Source: an uncultured Erysipelotrichaceae bacterium (lineage in GTDB: Bacteria; Bacillota_I; Bacilli_A; RFN20; CAG-826). From it: a stretch of DNA of 40,098 bases. A program made the translations under genes and the position numbers. This document shows, in pieces, positions 33,451-40,098 of the stretch (within the stretch, counting starts at the first letter, position 1; every line of letters starts with the position of its first letter). The stretch covers positions 1 to 40,098 of the forward strand of contig CADBNT010000068.1 of NCBI GenBank assembly GCA_902796125.1, written 5' to 3'. The notes under the pieces were generated by a model. That model was given only the letters and a program-made list of their open reading frames with translations, made no database searches and was not told where the DNA came from.

Positions 33451-34044
33451 ATGAAAAGTACCATTATTGATTTTTTAAACGAAAAAGAGAAAGCCTTAGT
33501 GAGCTTTAAGTCTTTTAAGAAAAACGATGTATTATTTCGTGAAAATGAACTTTGTTCATCTATCGGAATTGTTTTAAAAGGAAGAATCGATATTGCCTCA
33601 TATTCATTTGAAGGAAATGAGCTAATTTATAATTCGCTTTCTGCTGGAGAGATATTTGGCAACAACCTCATCTTCTCCACTACTCCAAAATATAAAGGTG
33701 ATGTTATCGCTAAAGAAGACGCTGATATTGCGTTTATTAATGCGAACAATCTTTTATATTTATTACAAAGTAATAAGTCATTTCTAAAAGACTATCTTAA
33801 GATTCAATCAGACTTCGGTAAGAAACTCAATTATCAAATCAAATTATTAAGCTATGAAAGTGCTTATGAAAGATTTGAATACTATATGTTCTCAAATGAA
33901 GGACATATCGAATATAAAACAATCACCGCTCTCGCTAATGATCTACATCTTAAAAGAGAAACGCTTTCGCGCTTATTATCAGACTTAGAAAAAAGACGCC
34001 TAATTAGACGTCTTAATAAACATATTTATCTTTTAGATAATTAG
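33451..34044 (+). CDS. Crp/Fnr-family transcription regulator
   Basis: A 197-residue regulator. Residues 1-115 form the cyclic-nucleotide-binding-like beta roll, but the phosphate-binding RSA motif of true CRP is not seen, so cAMP may not be the ligand. No FNR-type Cys cluster is present. The C-terminal winged helix has TITALANDLHLKRETLSRLL; the recognition helix RETLSR (169-174) carries the Arg-Glu...Arg set that reads TGTGA. It is the only rightward gene right of the dif-like site. Its stop overlaps deoB, which converges on it. Confidence 0.93.
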   Translation: MKSTIIDFLNEKEKALVSFKSFKKNDVLFRENELCSSIGIVLKGRIDIASYSFEGNELIYNSLSAGEIFGNNLIFSTTPKYKGDVIAKEDADIAFINANNLLYLLQSNKSFLKDYLKIQSDFGKKLNYQIKLLSYESAYERFEYYMFSNEGHIEYKTITALANDLHLKRETLSRLLSDLEKRRLIRRLNKHIYLLDN

Positions 34045-35237
34045 TCCTTGAGTAATTCCTCAATTGGCTTACCAATTTGGTTTGGAGTTTTCTTTAAACC
34101 GAAGTTTTCAAGGATTGTCGCTCCAATATCAGCGAAGCATTCTCTTTCATCGAGGTATTTTCCATGCTTGAAGGATTTAGAGAAACATAATAGTGGGACT
34201 TTTTCACGGGTGTGATCTGTGCCTGTCCAGGTTGGATCATTACCGTGGTCGGCAGTGACCATAATGAGGTCGTCTTCTTTAGAAACTTCCATGAGTTCCC
34301 CTAATTGTTTATCGAAATCTTCTAGACATTTGCCATATCCAAGCGGATTTCTTCTATGACCATATTCAGAGTCGAATTCAACTAAGTTGACATAGCATAA
34401 ACCTTCGAAGTCATGATTCTTTGCTTCAGCAATAGTCTTTTCCATGCCATCGAAGTTAGAAACTGTCTTTTGAGTTTTAACAACTCCGACTTGGTTAAAG
34501 ATATCACCGATTTTACCAACGCAGCTAACCATATAGCCGTTATCTTTTAAGATATCCATTGTTGTTGTTCCGGTTGGGGAAATAGCGATGTCGTGACGGT
34601 TTGGAGTTCTTTTGAACTCATCTTTATTTTTACCGACGTATGGACGAGCGATAATTCTGCCTACCATCCATTCTGGCTTCATACAAATTTCACGTGCGAT
34701 ATCGCAACAACGATAAAGTTCTTTAACACCGGTAACTTCTTCGTGTGCAGCAATTTGGAGAACGCTATCGCTAGAGGTATAAACGATAATGGAGTTATCT
34801 CTCATTTGCTCTTCACCTAATTCTTTAAGAATTTCAGTGCCGGAAGCAGCTTTATTACCGATGACTTTATGACCAGTTTTTTCTTCGAGTTCTTTAATTA
34901 ACTCATCTGGGAAACCTGTATCAGTAAAGGTTTGGAATGGTTTAGTGGTATAAATACCCATCATTTCCCAGTGACCTGTCATGGTATCTTTGCCATTGCT
35001 CGCTTCGCGAAGTCTCATGGAATAAGCATGTGGATGGGAAACTTTGCTTGTACCTTTAACATTATCTAAGTCGCCTAAACCCATCGCGTTCATATTTGGA
35101 ACGTTAAGACCACCACACTTTTCAGAAATATGGACGAATGTATTTGCACCTTCATCACCAAAGCGGGCGGCGTCTGGCATATAGCCAATACCAGCTGAGT
35201 CAGCGACGATTACGAATATTCTTTTAAACTTTGCCAT
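34041..35237 (-). CDS. deoB: Phosphopentomutase
   Basis: Interconverts (deoxy)ribose-1-phosphate and -5-phosphate, feeding deoC. It has 398 residues. The alkaline-phosphatase-like metal site includes Asp13 in VADSAGIGYMPDA, the DTMTGHWE motif, and TADHGNDPTW near the C-terminus. A strong TAGGAGG site precedes the ATG and lies in the loop of a small hairpin (35242-35257). The xerD-deoB order matches Bacillus (ripX-drm). Confidence 0.97.
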   Translation of the reverse strand: MAKFKRIFVIVADSAGIGYMPDAARFGDEGANTFVHISEKCGGLNVPNMNAMGLGDLDNVKGTSKVSHPHAYSMRLREASNGKDTMTGHWEMMGIYTTKPFQTFTDTGFPDELIKELEEKTGHKVIGNKAASGTEILKELGEEQMRDNSIIVYTSSDSVLQIAAHEEVTGVKELYRCCDIAREICMKPEWMVGRIIARPYVGKNKDEFKRTPNRHDIAISPTGTTTMDILKDNGYMVSCVGKIGDIFNQVGVVKTQKTVSNFDGMEKTIAEAKNHDFEGLCYVNLVEFDSEYGHRRNPLGYGKCLEDFDKQLGELMEVSKEDDLIMVTADHGNDPTWTGTDHTREKVPLLCFSKSFKHGKYLDERECFADIGATILENFGLKKTPNQIGKPIEELLKD

Positions 35238-35276
35238 ATTTGTTAGTACCTCCTAACATGACGAAATAATTTTACT

Positions 35277-36155
35277 CTATTTTCTTTTGCTAAACAAATC
35301 ATATGCTGAGAGAATTCGCTTGGTCGAAATATTTGTGTATATTTCAGTTGTGGCAATGTTGGTGTGTCCAAGCATTTCTTGCACTGCTCTAAGCTCTGCT
35401 CCTTGTTGAAGCATATGCGTAGCAAAACAGTGCCTAAGCGTATGAGGAGAAATTGTTTCAATTATTCCTGCTTCTTCAGCGTATTTCTTTACTTGTTTAA
35501 AGAAGAATTGACGGGATATTGGTTTTCCATATCTATTTAAAAATAGATAATCAGTATTTCTTCCTGGATTTTTCTTTCTAGGACCATGAACGTAGCGTTC
35601 CACGAACTCCAAGGCATATTCTCCAATAGGAACTTTTCTTTCTTTGTTCCCTTTACCGATTATATCGATGATTCCTTTTTGGAAATTAATTTGTTTAATC
35701 TTGACGGATAAAAGCTCACTGACACGAAGTCCTGAGGAATACATAACTTCAAGCATTGCTCTATCTCTTAATCCTTCGTCTTTTTCTATATCTGGTTGAT
35801 TAAGCAAAGCTTCAACTTCTTCTATGGAGATTGCAATTGGTAGTTTTTTCACTCCTTTTGGAGCTTCAAAAGGGACAATAGGATCAGAAATAATATGTTC
35901 CTTTTCCAAGAAAAGATAAAAATTCTTAGTGGATGATAGTCTCCTTAAAATTGTCTTTGTAGCGAGTTGATGACGAGATTGAATCCTAATGAAATCAGGA
36001 ATATCGGTAGGAAGAATGTCATCGGTCGTCTTTTTTGGAAGTGCCTTAAAAAACTGCCTTAAATCGTAGGAATAGTTTTTGATTGTTTCATTAGAAACAC
36101 CTTTCTCTACTCTAAGGTATTGGAAATATAGATCAATTGCATCATCGAGTTCCAT
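35277..36155 (-). CDS. xerD: Tyrosine recombinase XerD
   Basis: Site-specific recombinase that with XerC resolves chromosome dimers at dif. It has 292 residues. The N-terminal SAM-like domain spans about 1-100. Catalytic residues: Arg144, Lys168, His238, Arg241, His264 and nucleophile Tyr273. The closest named family is XerD, supported by the deoB neighbour. It is 1 bp after dinB in the same leftward unit. The dif-like site at 31475 is about 4 kb downstream. Whether it acts alone or with XerC is not seen here. Confidence 0.93.
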   Translation of the reverse strand: MELDDAIDLYFQYLRVEKGVSNETIKNYSYDLRQFFKALPKKTTDDILPTDIPDFIRIQSRHQLATKTILRRLSSTKNFYLFLEKEHIISDPIVPFEAPKGVKKLPIAISIEEVEALLNQPDIEKDEGLRDRAMLEVMYSSGLRVSELLSVKIKQINFQKGIIDIIGKGNKERKVPIGEYALEFVERYVHGPRKKNPGRNTDYLFLNRYGKPISRQFFFKQVKKYAEEAGIIETISPHTLRHCFATHMLQQGAELRAVQEMLGHTNIATTEIYTNISTKRILSAYDLFSKRK

Positions 36156-36156
36156 A

Positions 36157-37341
36157 TTACTTTTCCTTTAATTCATCCGCGGCAGTTTTAAAGACCGATT
36201 TATTCATCTTACGGTTAAGTTCGTTAATTAAAATTTTTGTCGCGCATTCTTCCTTGATTTCATCGAAGTTATCAAATATTGATAATTGGACCGCTACATC
36301 CCTTGGATCAACTAAGTCCTGAAGGGTGACACCAATAAGGCGAATGACTTTGTCACCTAGGTTTTTCTCTAATAGATTCACCGCTTCTTGATAGATTGTA
36401 GCGAAGTCGTTTGTCGGTTTTGAAAGCTTCTTTGAACGATTAGTTACTTTGAAGTTTTTATCTTTTAATACAAGTTGAACGCCATTTCCAACTTTGTTGG
36501 CCTTCTTCACTTCCTCAGATATTTCCTTTGATATAGAACGAACATAATCCTTAAGTTCATCTATGTCGGTTGTGTCATGCGGCAATGTTGTTGAGTGTCC
36601 TAATGATTTTGGATCCCATGGTTCGGTGTTGACGTTATCGTCACCATAACCGTTAATCCAGTCTTTGATGACATTGTAGAATTTACCAAATGTATCTTTG
36701 ATATCTTGGTTTTCTTCATCTATTAGCTTTGCTAAATCGCCTATAGTTTTCACTCCAAGTTGTTCTAATCTTGGAGCAGTTTTCTTACCAATTCCATAAA
36801 AGTCTTTAATAGGAAGAGGTGCGAGTTTTTCTCTTGCGTCTTTTCTATGGATAATTGTTATACCCATAGGTTTTTTCATGTCGCTTCCCATTTTTGCTAA
36901 AAACTTTGTTGGAGCGACGCCTATAGAACATTTAAGTCCAGTTTCTTTTAATAGATTACTTTGTAATTCTTCTAAAAAACCAATTGGGTTTGGATGTTTA
37001 TACAAAACCTTCGTCATATCTACAAAACATTCATCGACTGAAACTTGTTCAACAATTTGTGAATATCTTTTAATGAATTTTATAAATTCAATGGATTTGC
37101 GATGATAAAGTTCATAGTGACCATGGATTACTATTGCGTTCTTGCATAGTGCGAGTGCCTTAAAGGTAGGCATTCCACTTGAAACACCATATTTACGAGC
37201 CTCGTATGAGCAAGTTGAAACGACTCCACCTCTACCATTACGGCCAATGATGACTGGTTTGCCAATCAAAGATGGATCTTCTATCTCTTCACACCTAACG
37301 AAAAAGGCATTCAAATCGATATGCAAAATGATTTTGCTCAT
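36157..37341 (-). CDS. dinB: DNA polymerase IV
   Basis: Y-family translesion polymerase, 394 residues. Metal-binding Asp9 (HIDLNAFF) and Asp103-Glu104 (SVDECFVDM) are present. The palm, helix-hairpin and little-finger domains follow, and a beta-clamp motif QLSIF lies near residue 358. It heads dinB-xerD-deoB. Its promoter makes it nearly leaderless. No LexA box was recognised. Confidence 0.95.
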   Translation of the reverse strand: MSKIILHIDLNAFFVRCEEIEDPSLIGKPVIIGRNGRGGVVSTCSYEARKYGVSSGMPTFKALALCKNAIVIHGHYELYHRKSIEFIKFIKRYSQIVEQVSVDECFVDMTKVLYKHPNPIGFLEELQSNLLKETGLKCSIGVAPTKFLAKMGSDMKKPMGITIIHRKDAREKLAPLPIKDFYGIGKKTAPRLEQLGVKTIGDLAKLIDEENQDIKDTFGKFYNVIKDWINGYGDDNVNTEPWDPKSLGHSTTLPHDTTDIDELKDYVRSISKEISEEVKKANKVGNGVQLVLKDKNFKVTNRSKKLSKPTNDFATIYQEAVNLLEKNLGDKVIRLIGVTLQDLVDPRDVAVQLSIFDNFDEIKEECATKILINELNRKMNKSVFKTAADELKEK

Positions 37342-37347
37342 AATTCT

Positions 37348-37376
37348 ATTTTATAGAACGATAAGCTTAGTATCAA
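37348..37376 (-). promoter_or_regulatory. Promoter for dinB-xerD-deoB, leaderless
   Basis: On the minus strand TTGATA and TAAAAT with a 17 bp spacer. The -10 ends 6 bp before the ATG, so transcription should begin at the start codon. A dif-like right half-site lies just upstream. Confidence 0.65.
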
Positions 37377-37379
37377 TTA

Positions 37380-37390
37380 TTATGTTAACC
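37380..37390 (+). other. dif-like right half-site
   Basis: TTATGTTAACC repeats the right arm of the dif-like site exactly, 5.9 kb away and in the same orientation. The bases to its left do not form a left arm (AAGCTTAGTAT). It overlaps the end of dxs and the upstream edge of the dinB promoter. It could be chance. Confidence 0.3.
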
Positions 37391-37392
37391 AA

Positions 37393-39264
37393 TTATTTCT
37401 TTAAATCGGAAACGATTTGACTTGGAAGAAGATGATATTTTTCAAGTTGTTCCTTAATGGAAGCTTGTTTAACGAATTCGTTTTCAACAAAATAGGCCGA
37501 AATAGCGCCTTTAAATTTCAAAGTGAGTAATTGTGCCATCACCTGATTAACAAAGCCTAAACGAGTGGAATAAGGGTCATAAATGACGATTTGCTCATAA
37601 TCAAGGAGTGACTTCAAGCACTCAACATCAATTGGATTTAGATAAAGAGCGTTAATAAGTGTGCATTTAACATTGTTATCTTTGAGTTCTTTTTCGAGTT
37701 CTCTTAAAAGAGGCCCAACTCCAATGAGAGCGAGTTTCTTATTTGGATCTTTGTCCACTACTAACCATTTACCGAATTCTAAAGATAAATCTTTAACTTC
37801 TGCTTTATCGGTAAGTGCTCTTGGAAGACGGATAAAGAACGCGCCATGATGATTGAACGATTCTTCGTATAAAGCCTTTGCTTCATCGATGTTGCTTGGC
37901 ATTGTCACCACTGTTCCTGGAATTGAAGAAAGATAGGCAACATCATAGATGCCTTGGTGAGTTTCACCATCTGCACCAACTAAGCCTGAACGATCAATTA
38001 GGAAAGTAGCATCCACATTCATGCGTGCAATATCGTGTGAGATTTCATCGTACGCTCTTTGCATGAAAGTGGAATAAATTGAAATGATTGGATGTTTTCC
38101 AGCGAGTGATAACGCTCCAGCCATGGTTACTGCATGTTCTTCGGCTATGCCGACATCGATAAATCGATCAGGATATTTTTCAAATAAACCGTCTAGACCA
38201 GCACCTTTTTGAGTTGCAGGAGAAATCATTACTGCATCCTGGTGTTCTTCAATAATCTTTTCTGTTAATTCAGAAAACACATGAGACCAGGATACTTTTC
38301 CTTCGTGCATGTCTAAAGGCTTTCCTGTCTCTAAATCAAATGGAGGAACCCCATGCCAATATCCAGTGGCGTCATTTTCAGCATATTTATAGCCTTTACC
38401 TTTCAAGGTAGATACATGGATTACTACTGATTTCTTGATAACTTTCGCTCTTGCAATAGCCTTTTCAAGCTTCTTGATGTTATGTCCATCGACTGGACCA
38501 ATGTAGGCTAAGCCCATATCCATAAAGATATTGGATGGAATAACTTTGCGCTTAAACCAGTTCTTAATTGCGGAAGTAAAATCATAGATTTTTGCTCCGA
38601 ATTTAGTCTTATGCATGAAGCGATTATAACCTGATTTGAAGCGGTTATAACTTGTAGATGTAGATAGGCGAGCAAACGCTTTGGCAAGTCCGCCTGTTGG
38701 CTTGCTGATTGCCATCTCGTTATCATTTAAAATGATAATAACTTTGTGAGAAGAATGACCTAATGAGTTAAGTCCTTCTAAGGCTAAACCATTTGAGATT
38801 GAAGCATCGCCAATAACAGGAACAATGTCGTACTTTTCATGATTTAAATCACGTGCAATGGCAAAGCCATTTGCTGCACTAATAGAAGTTGATGAGTGAC
38901 CAGCTTCATAGCAGTCATATGGAGATTCGTTCATTTTCTGGAATCCAGAAACTCCATCTTTCTTCCTTAAATCATCAAGACTACGACCTGTGAGAATTTT
39001 ATGAGTATATGATTGATGACCAACGTCAAAAATAATCTTATCCTTTGAAAAATCAAAGGAACGATGTAAAGCAATTGTAAGTTCCACTACTCCGAGGTTG
39101 CTTGAAAGGTGACCGCCATTCTTCGCTGTAGCAGCTAATATTTCTTTACGTATATCATCTGCGAGAAAATTGAGTTCTTTATAATTTAAGCCAGCTAAAA
39201 AGCGAGGATCTTTAATCCCTTTAATGTCGATGTGTTTAACTTTGTTAACTGATTTTTTAGCCAT
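37393..39264 (-). CDS. dxs: 1-deoxy-D-xylulose-5-phosphate synthase
   Basis: First MEP-pathway enzyme, joining pyruvate and glyceraldehyde-3-phosphate with thiamine diphosphate. It has 623 residues. The cofactor motif starts GDASISNG at 152 and ends NDN at 180-182. The catalytic Glu lies in EEHAVTMAGAL. The C-terminal transketolase domain is complete. It follows xseB as in Bacilli, but ispA, usually between them, is missing. The start is 2 bp from a TAGTA repeat triplet; no Shine-Dalgarno is clear. Confidence 0.97.
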   Translation of the reverse strand: MAKKSVNKVKHIDIKGIKDPRFLAGLNYKELNFLADDIRKEILAATAKNGGHLSSNLGVVELTIALHRSFDFSKDKIIFDVGHQSYTHKILTGRSLDDLRKKDGVSGFQKMNESPYDCYEAGHSSTSISAANGFAIARDLNHEKYDIVPVIGDASISNGLALEGLNSLGHSSHKVIIILNDNEMAISKPTGGLAKAFARLSTSTSYNRFKSGYNRFMHKTKFGAKIYDFTSAIKNWFKRKVIPSNIFMDMGLAYIGPVDGHNIKKLEKAIARAKVIKKSVVIHVSTLKGKGYKYAENDATGYWHGVPPFDLETGKPLDMHEGKVSWSHVFSELTEKIIEEHQDAVMISPATQKGAGLDGLFEKYPDRFIDVGIAEEHAVTMAGALSLAGKHPIISIYSTFMQRAYDEISHDIARMNVDATFLIDRSGLVGADGETHQGIYDVAYLSSIPGTVVTMPSNIDEAKALYEESFNHHGAFFIRLPRALTDKAEVKDLSLEFGKWLVVDKDPNKKLALIGVGPLLRELEKELKDNNVKCTLINALYLNPIDVECLKSLLDYEQIVIYDPYSTRLGFVNQVMAQLLTLKFKGAISAYFVENEFVKQASIKEQLEKYHLLPSQIVSDLKK

Positions 39265-39265
39265 A

Positions 39266-39292
39266 TACTATAAAACTACTAATTTAATACTA
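39266..39292 (-). repeat. TAGTA repeat triplet, 11 bp spacing, between xseB and dxs
   Basis: Three cores at 39288-39292, 39277-39281 and 39266-39270, each 11 bp apart, in sense orientation after xseB and ending 2 bp before the dxs start. The 20 bp at 39266-39285 equal the reverse complement of 11981-12000. It is the best-formed member of the set. Confidence 0.7.
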
Positions 39293-39313
39293 TATTAGTT
39301 TTCTAACCTTTGG

Positions 39314-39502
39314 TTACTTTTGAAGTTCTTTGATTTTTTGTTCCGCTTCTTTCAATGCGTCTTCTAAAGAGGCAATTAATTTACGACCTTCTTCGTAAAG
39401 TTTTAAGGATTCTTCCAAAGGAAGAGTTTCAGTCTCAATCTTAGAGACAATTTCATCTAATCTCTTTAGAGATTTCTCGAAGTCTAATTTCTTTTCTTCC
39501 AT
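39314..39502 (-). CDS. xseB: Exodeoxyribonuclease VII small subunit
   Basis: A 62-residue helical subunit that assembles on the XseA tail. Family pattern: FEKSLKRLDEIVSKIE, LPLEESLKLYEEG, and a Lys/Glu-rich end. It begins 2 bp after xseA, and translation is probably coupled. Confidence 0.95.
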   Translation of the reverse strand: MEEKKLDFEKSLKRLDEIVSKIETETLPLEESLKLYEEGRKLIASLEDALKEAEQKIKELQK

Positions 39503-39504
39503 AT

Positions 39505-40098
39505 TTATTCTCCTTTGCTCACCACTTTAGAGGTGACTGTGCCGTCTTTGAATCTAGTTTTAATCAGTTGATTAACTTCTACATCCTTAATGCTTTTGAG
39601 GACTTTGCCTTTCTCGTCTTCTAATAGTGCGTATCCACGCGAGAGTACGTTATTAGGAGATAAAGCTTCTAGCCTTTGGCTATATGACGCTAAGACTTCC
39701 TTTCTTAGATCAATCATATGCTTCATATTGAGGCTAAGTTTTTCTTTAACTAGAGTTAATTCGTTGAGCTTATCCTCATACATTGATTTAGGACTTACAA
39801 AGAACGGTTTCTGCTTAATTAATTCCACTTTCTGTTTAAGAGAATTAACTTTGTTAATTAAGTAGTTATCAAGGTCGTCTTTGTAACTATCTAATTTTTG
39901 ATAGAGTTCCCTTTTATCAATTGTGGCGAGTTCGGCTGCTCCTGTTGGAGTAGATGCGCGTGCGTCTGCTACAAAGTCAATTAGAGTAAAATCTATCTCA
40001 TGTCCAACTGCCGATATAATCGGCACTGGGAATTTTGCAGCTTCGCGGACAAGGGTTTCGTCATTAAAAGCTGATAAACCTTCACTTGCTCCGCCACC
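39505..40098 (-). CDS. xseA: Exodeoxyribonuclease VII large subunit, C-terminal part
   Basis: Catalytic subunit of the bidirectional single-strand exonuclease. About 197 residues are visible; the N-terminal OB fold and first part of the catalytic domain lie beyond the window. The frame is open to the window edge. It starts in the conserved [13 protein letters not shown], then [12 protein letters not shown] and [15 protein letters not shown], and ends with the coiled-coil that binds XseB ([11 protein letters not shown]). Confidence 0.95.
   Translation of the reverse strand, partial: GGGASEGLSAFNDETLVREAAKFPVPIISAVGHEIDFTLIDFVADARASTPTGAAELATIDKRELYQKLDSYKDDLDNYLINKVNSLKQKVELIKQKPFFVSPKSMYEDKLNELTLVKEKLSLNMKHMIDLRKEVLASYSQRLEALSPNNVLSRGYALLEDEKGKVLKSIKDVEVNQLIKTRFKDGTVTSKVVSKGE

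Noticed and set aside
33985-34015. Inverted repeat near the end of the crp-like gene as a terminator
   Set aside because: It lies in coding sequence and has no T-run.
1-40098. tRNA, rRNA, CRISPR, insertion sequence or prophage
   Set aside because: No cloverleaf, repeat-spacer array, transposase or phage gene was seen; XerD is the housekeeping recombinase.

Overview
This is a compact, AT-rich stretch of a Gram-positive chromosome of the Bacilli type. Gene order matches Bacillus-like blocks: dnaK-dnaJ-rsmE-mtaB, era-recO-glyS-dnaG-rpoD-trmK-yqfO with ispH, cshB, nfo and ispG close by, plsY/parE-parC, yqeG-yqeH-nadD-yqeK-rsfS, and xseA-xseB-dxs. Single-chain glycyl-tRNA synthetase, a NadD-YqeK fusion, MEP isoprenoid genes, and the absence of prmA, aroE, yhbY and ispA from their usual places suggest a reduced-genome, gut Mollicutes/RF39-like relative of Bacilli. 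The lineage is an inference. None of the 43 genes whose 3' end is in the window stops at TGA (37 TAA, 6 TAG), and no reading frame needs TGA as tryptophan.

Layout. 1-5486: chaperones and RNA modification. 5588-6766: L32, deoC and S21. 6867-8042: the one clearly accessory gene, a C39-peptidase membrane protein without an ATPase. 8086-16574: ybeY, cdd, era, recO, glyS, dnaG, rpoD, trmK and a Nif3 protein, tightly packed. 16563-20805: ispH, cshB, nfo and ispG. 20898-22529: L33, a metallo-hydrolase, EF-P and YneF. 22761-28182: plsY diverging from parE-parC. 28295-31392: yqeG to rsfS. 31393-31686: the longest gap (294 bp). 31687-34044: a two-gene ABC transporter diverging from a Crp-type regulator. 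34041-40098: leftward deoB, xerD, dinB, dxs, xseB and partial xseA.

The main non-coding signal is in the 294 bp gap. A 28 bp sequence at 31475-31502 has the architecture of a bacterial dif site, the target of XerC/XerD chromosome-dimer resolution. Gene polarity flips there: 31 of 34 genes to the left point right, and 8 of 9 to the right point left. This convergence is what a replication terminus looks like. Two exact DnaA boxes flank the site, and xerD lies about 4 kb away.

Other recurring signals are: (i) pairs or triplets of TAGTA spaced 11 bp apart in gaps after stop codons; (ii) -10 boxes so close to the start codon that several mRNAs should be leaderless or nearly so; (iii) a CRP-like palindrome between the crp-like gene and the transporter it diverges from. 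Protein oddities are a YqeH with several eroded GTPase motifs, an EF-P with a non-lysine tip loop, and K/A/P-rich tails on L32 and RpoD. No tRNA, rRNA, CRISPR, insertion sequence or prophage was seen, and no gene-free stretch exceeds 300 bp.
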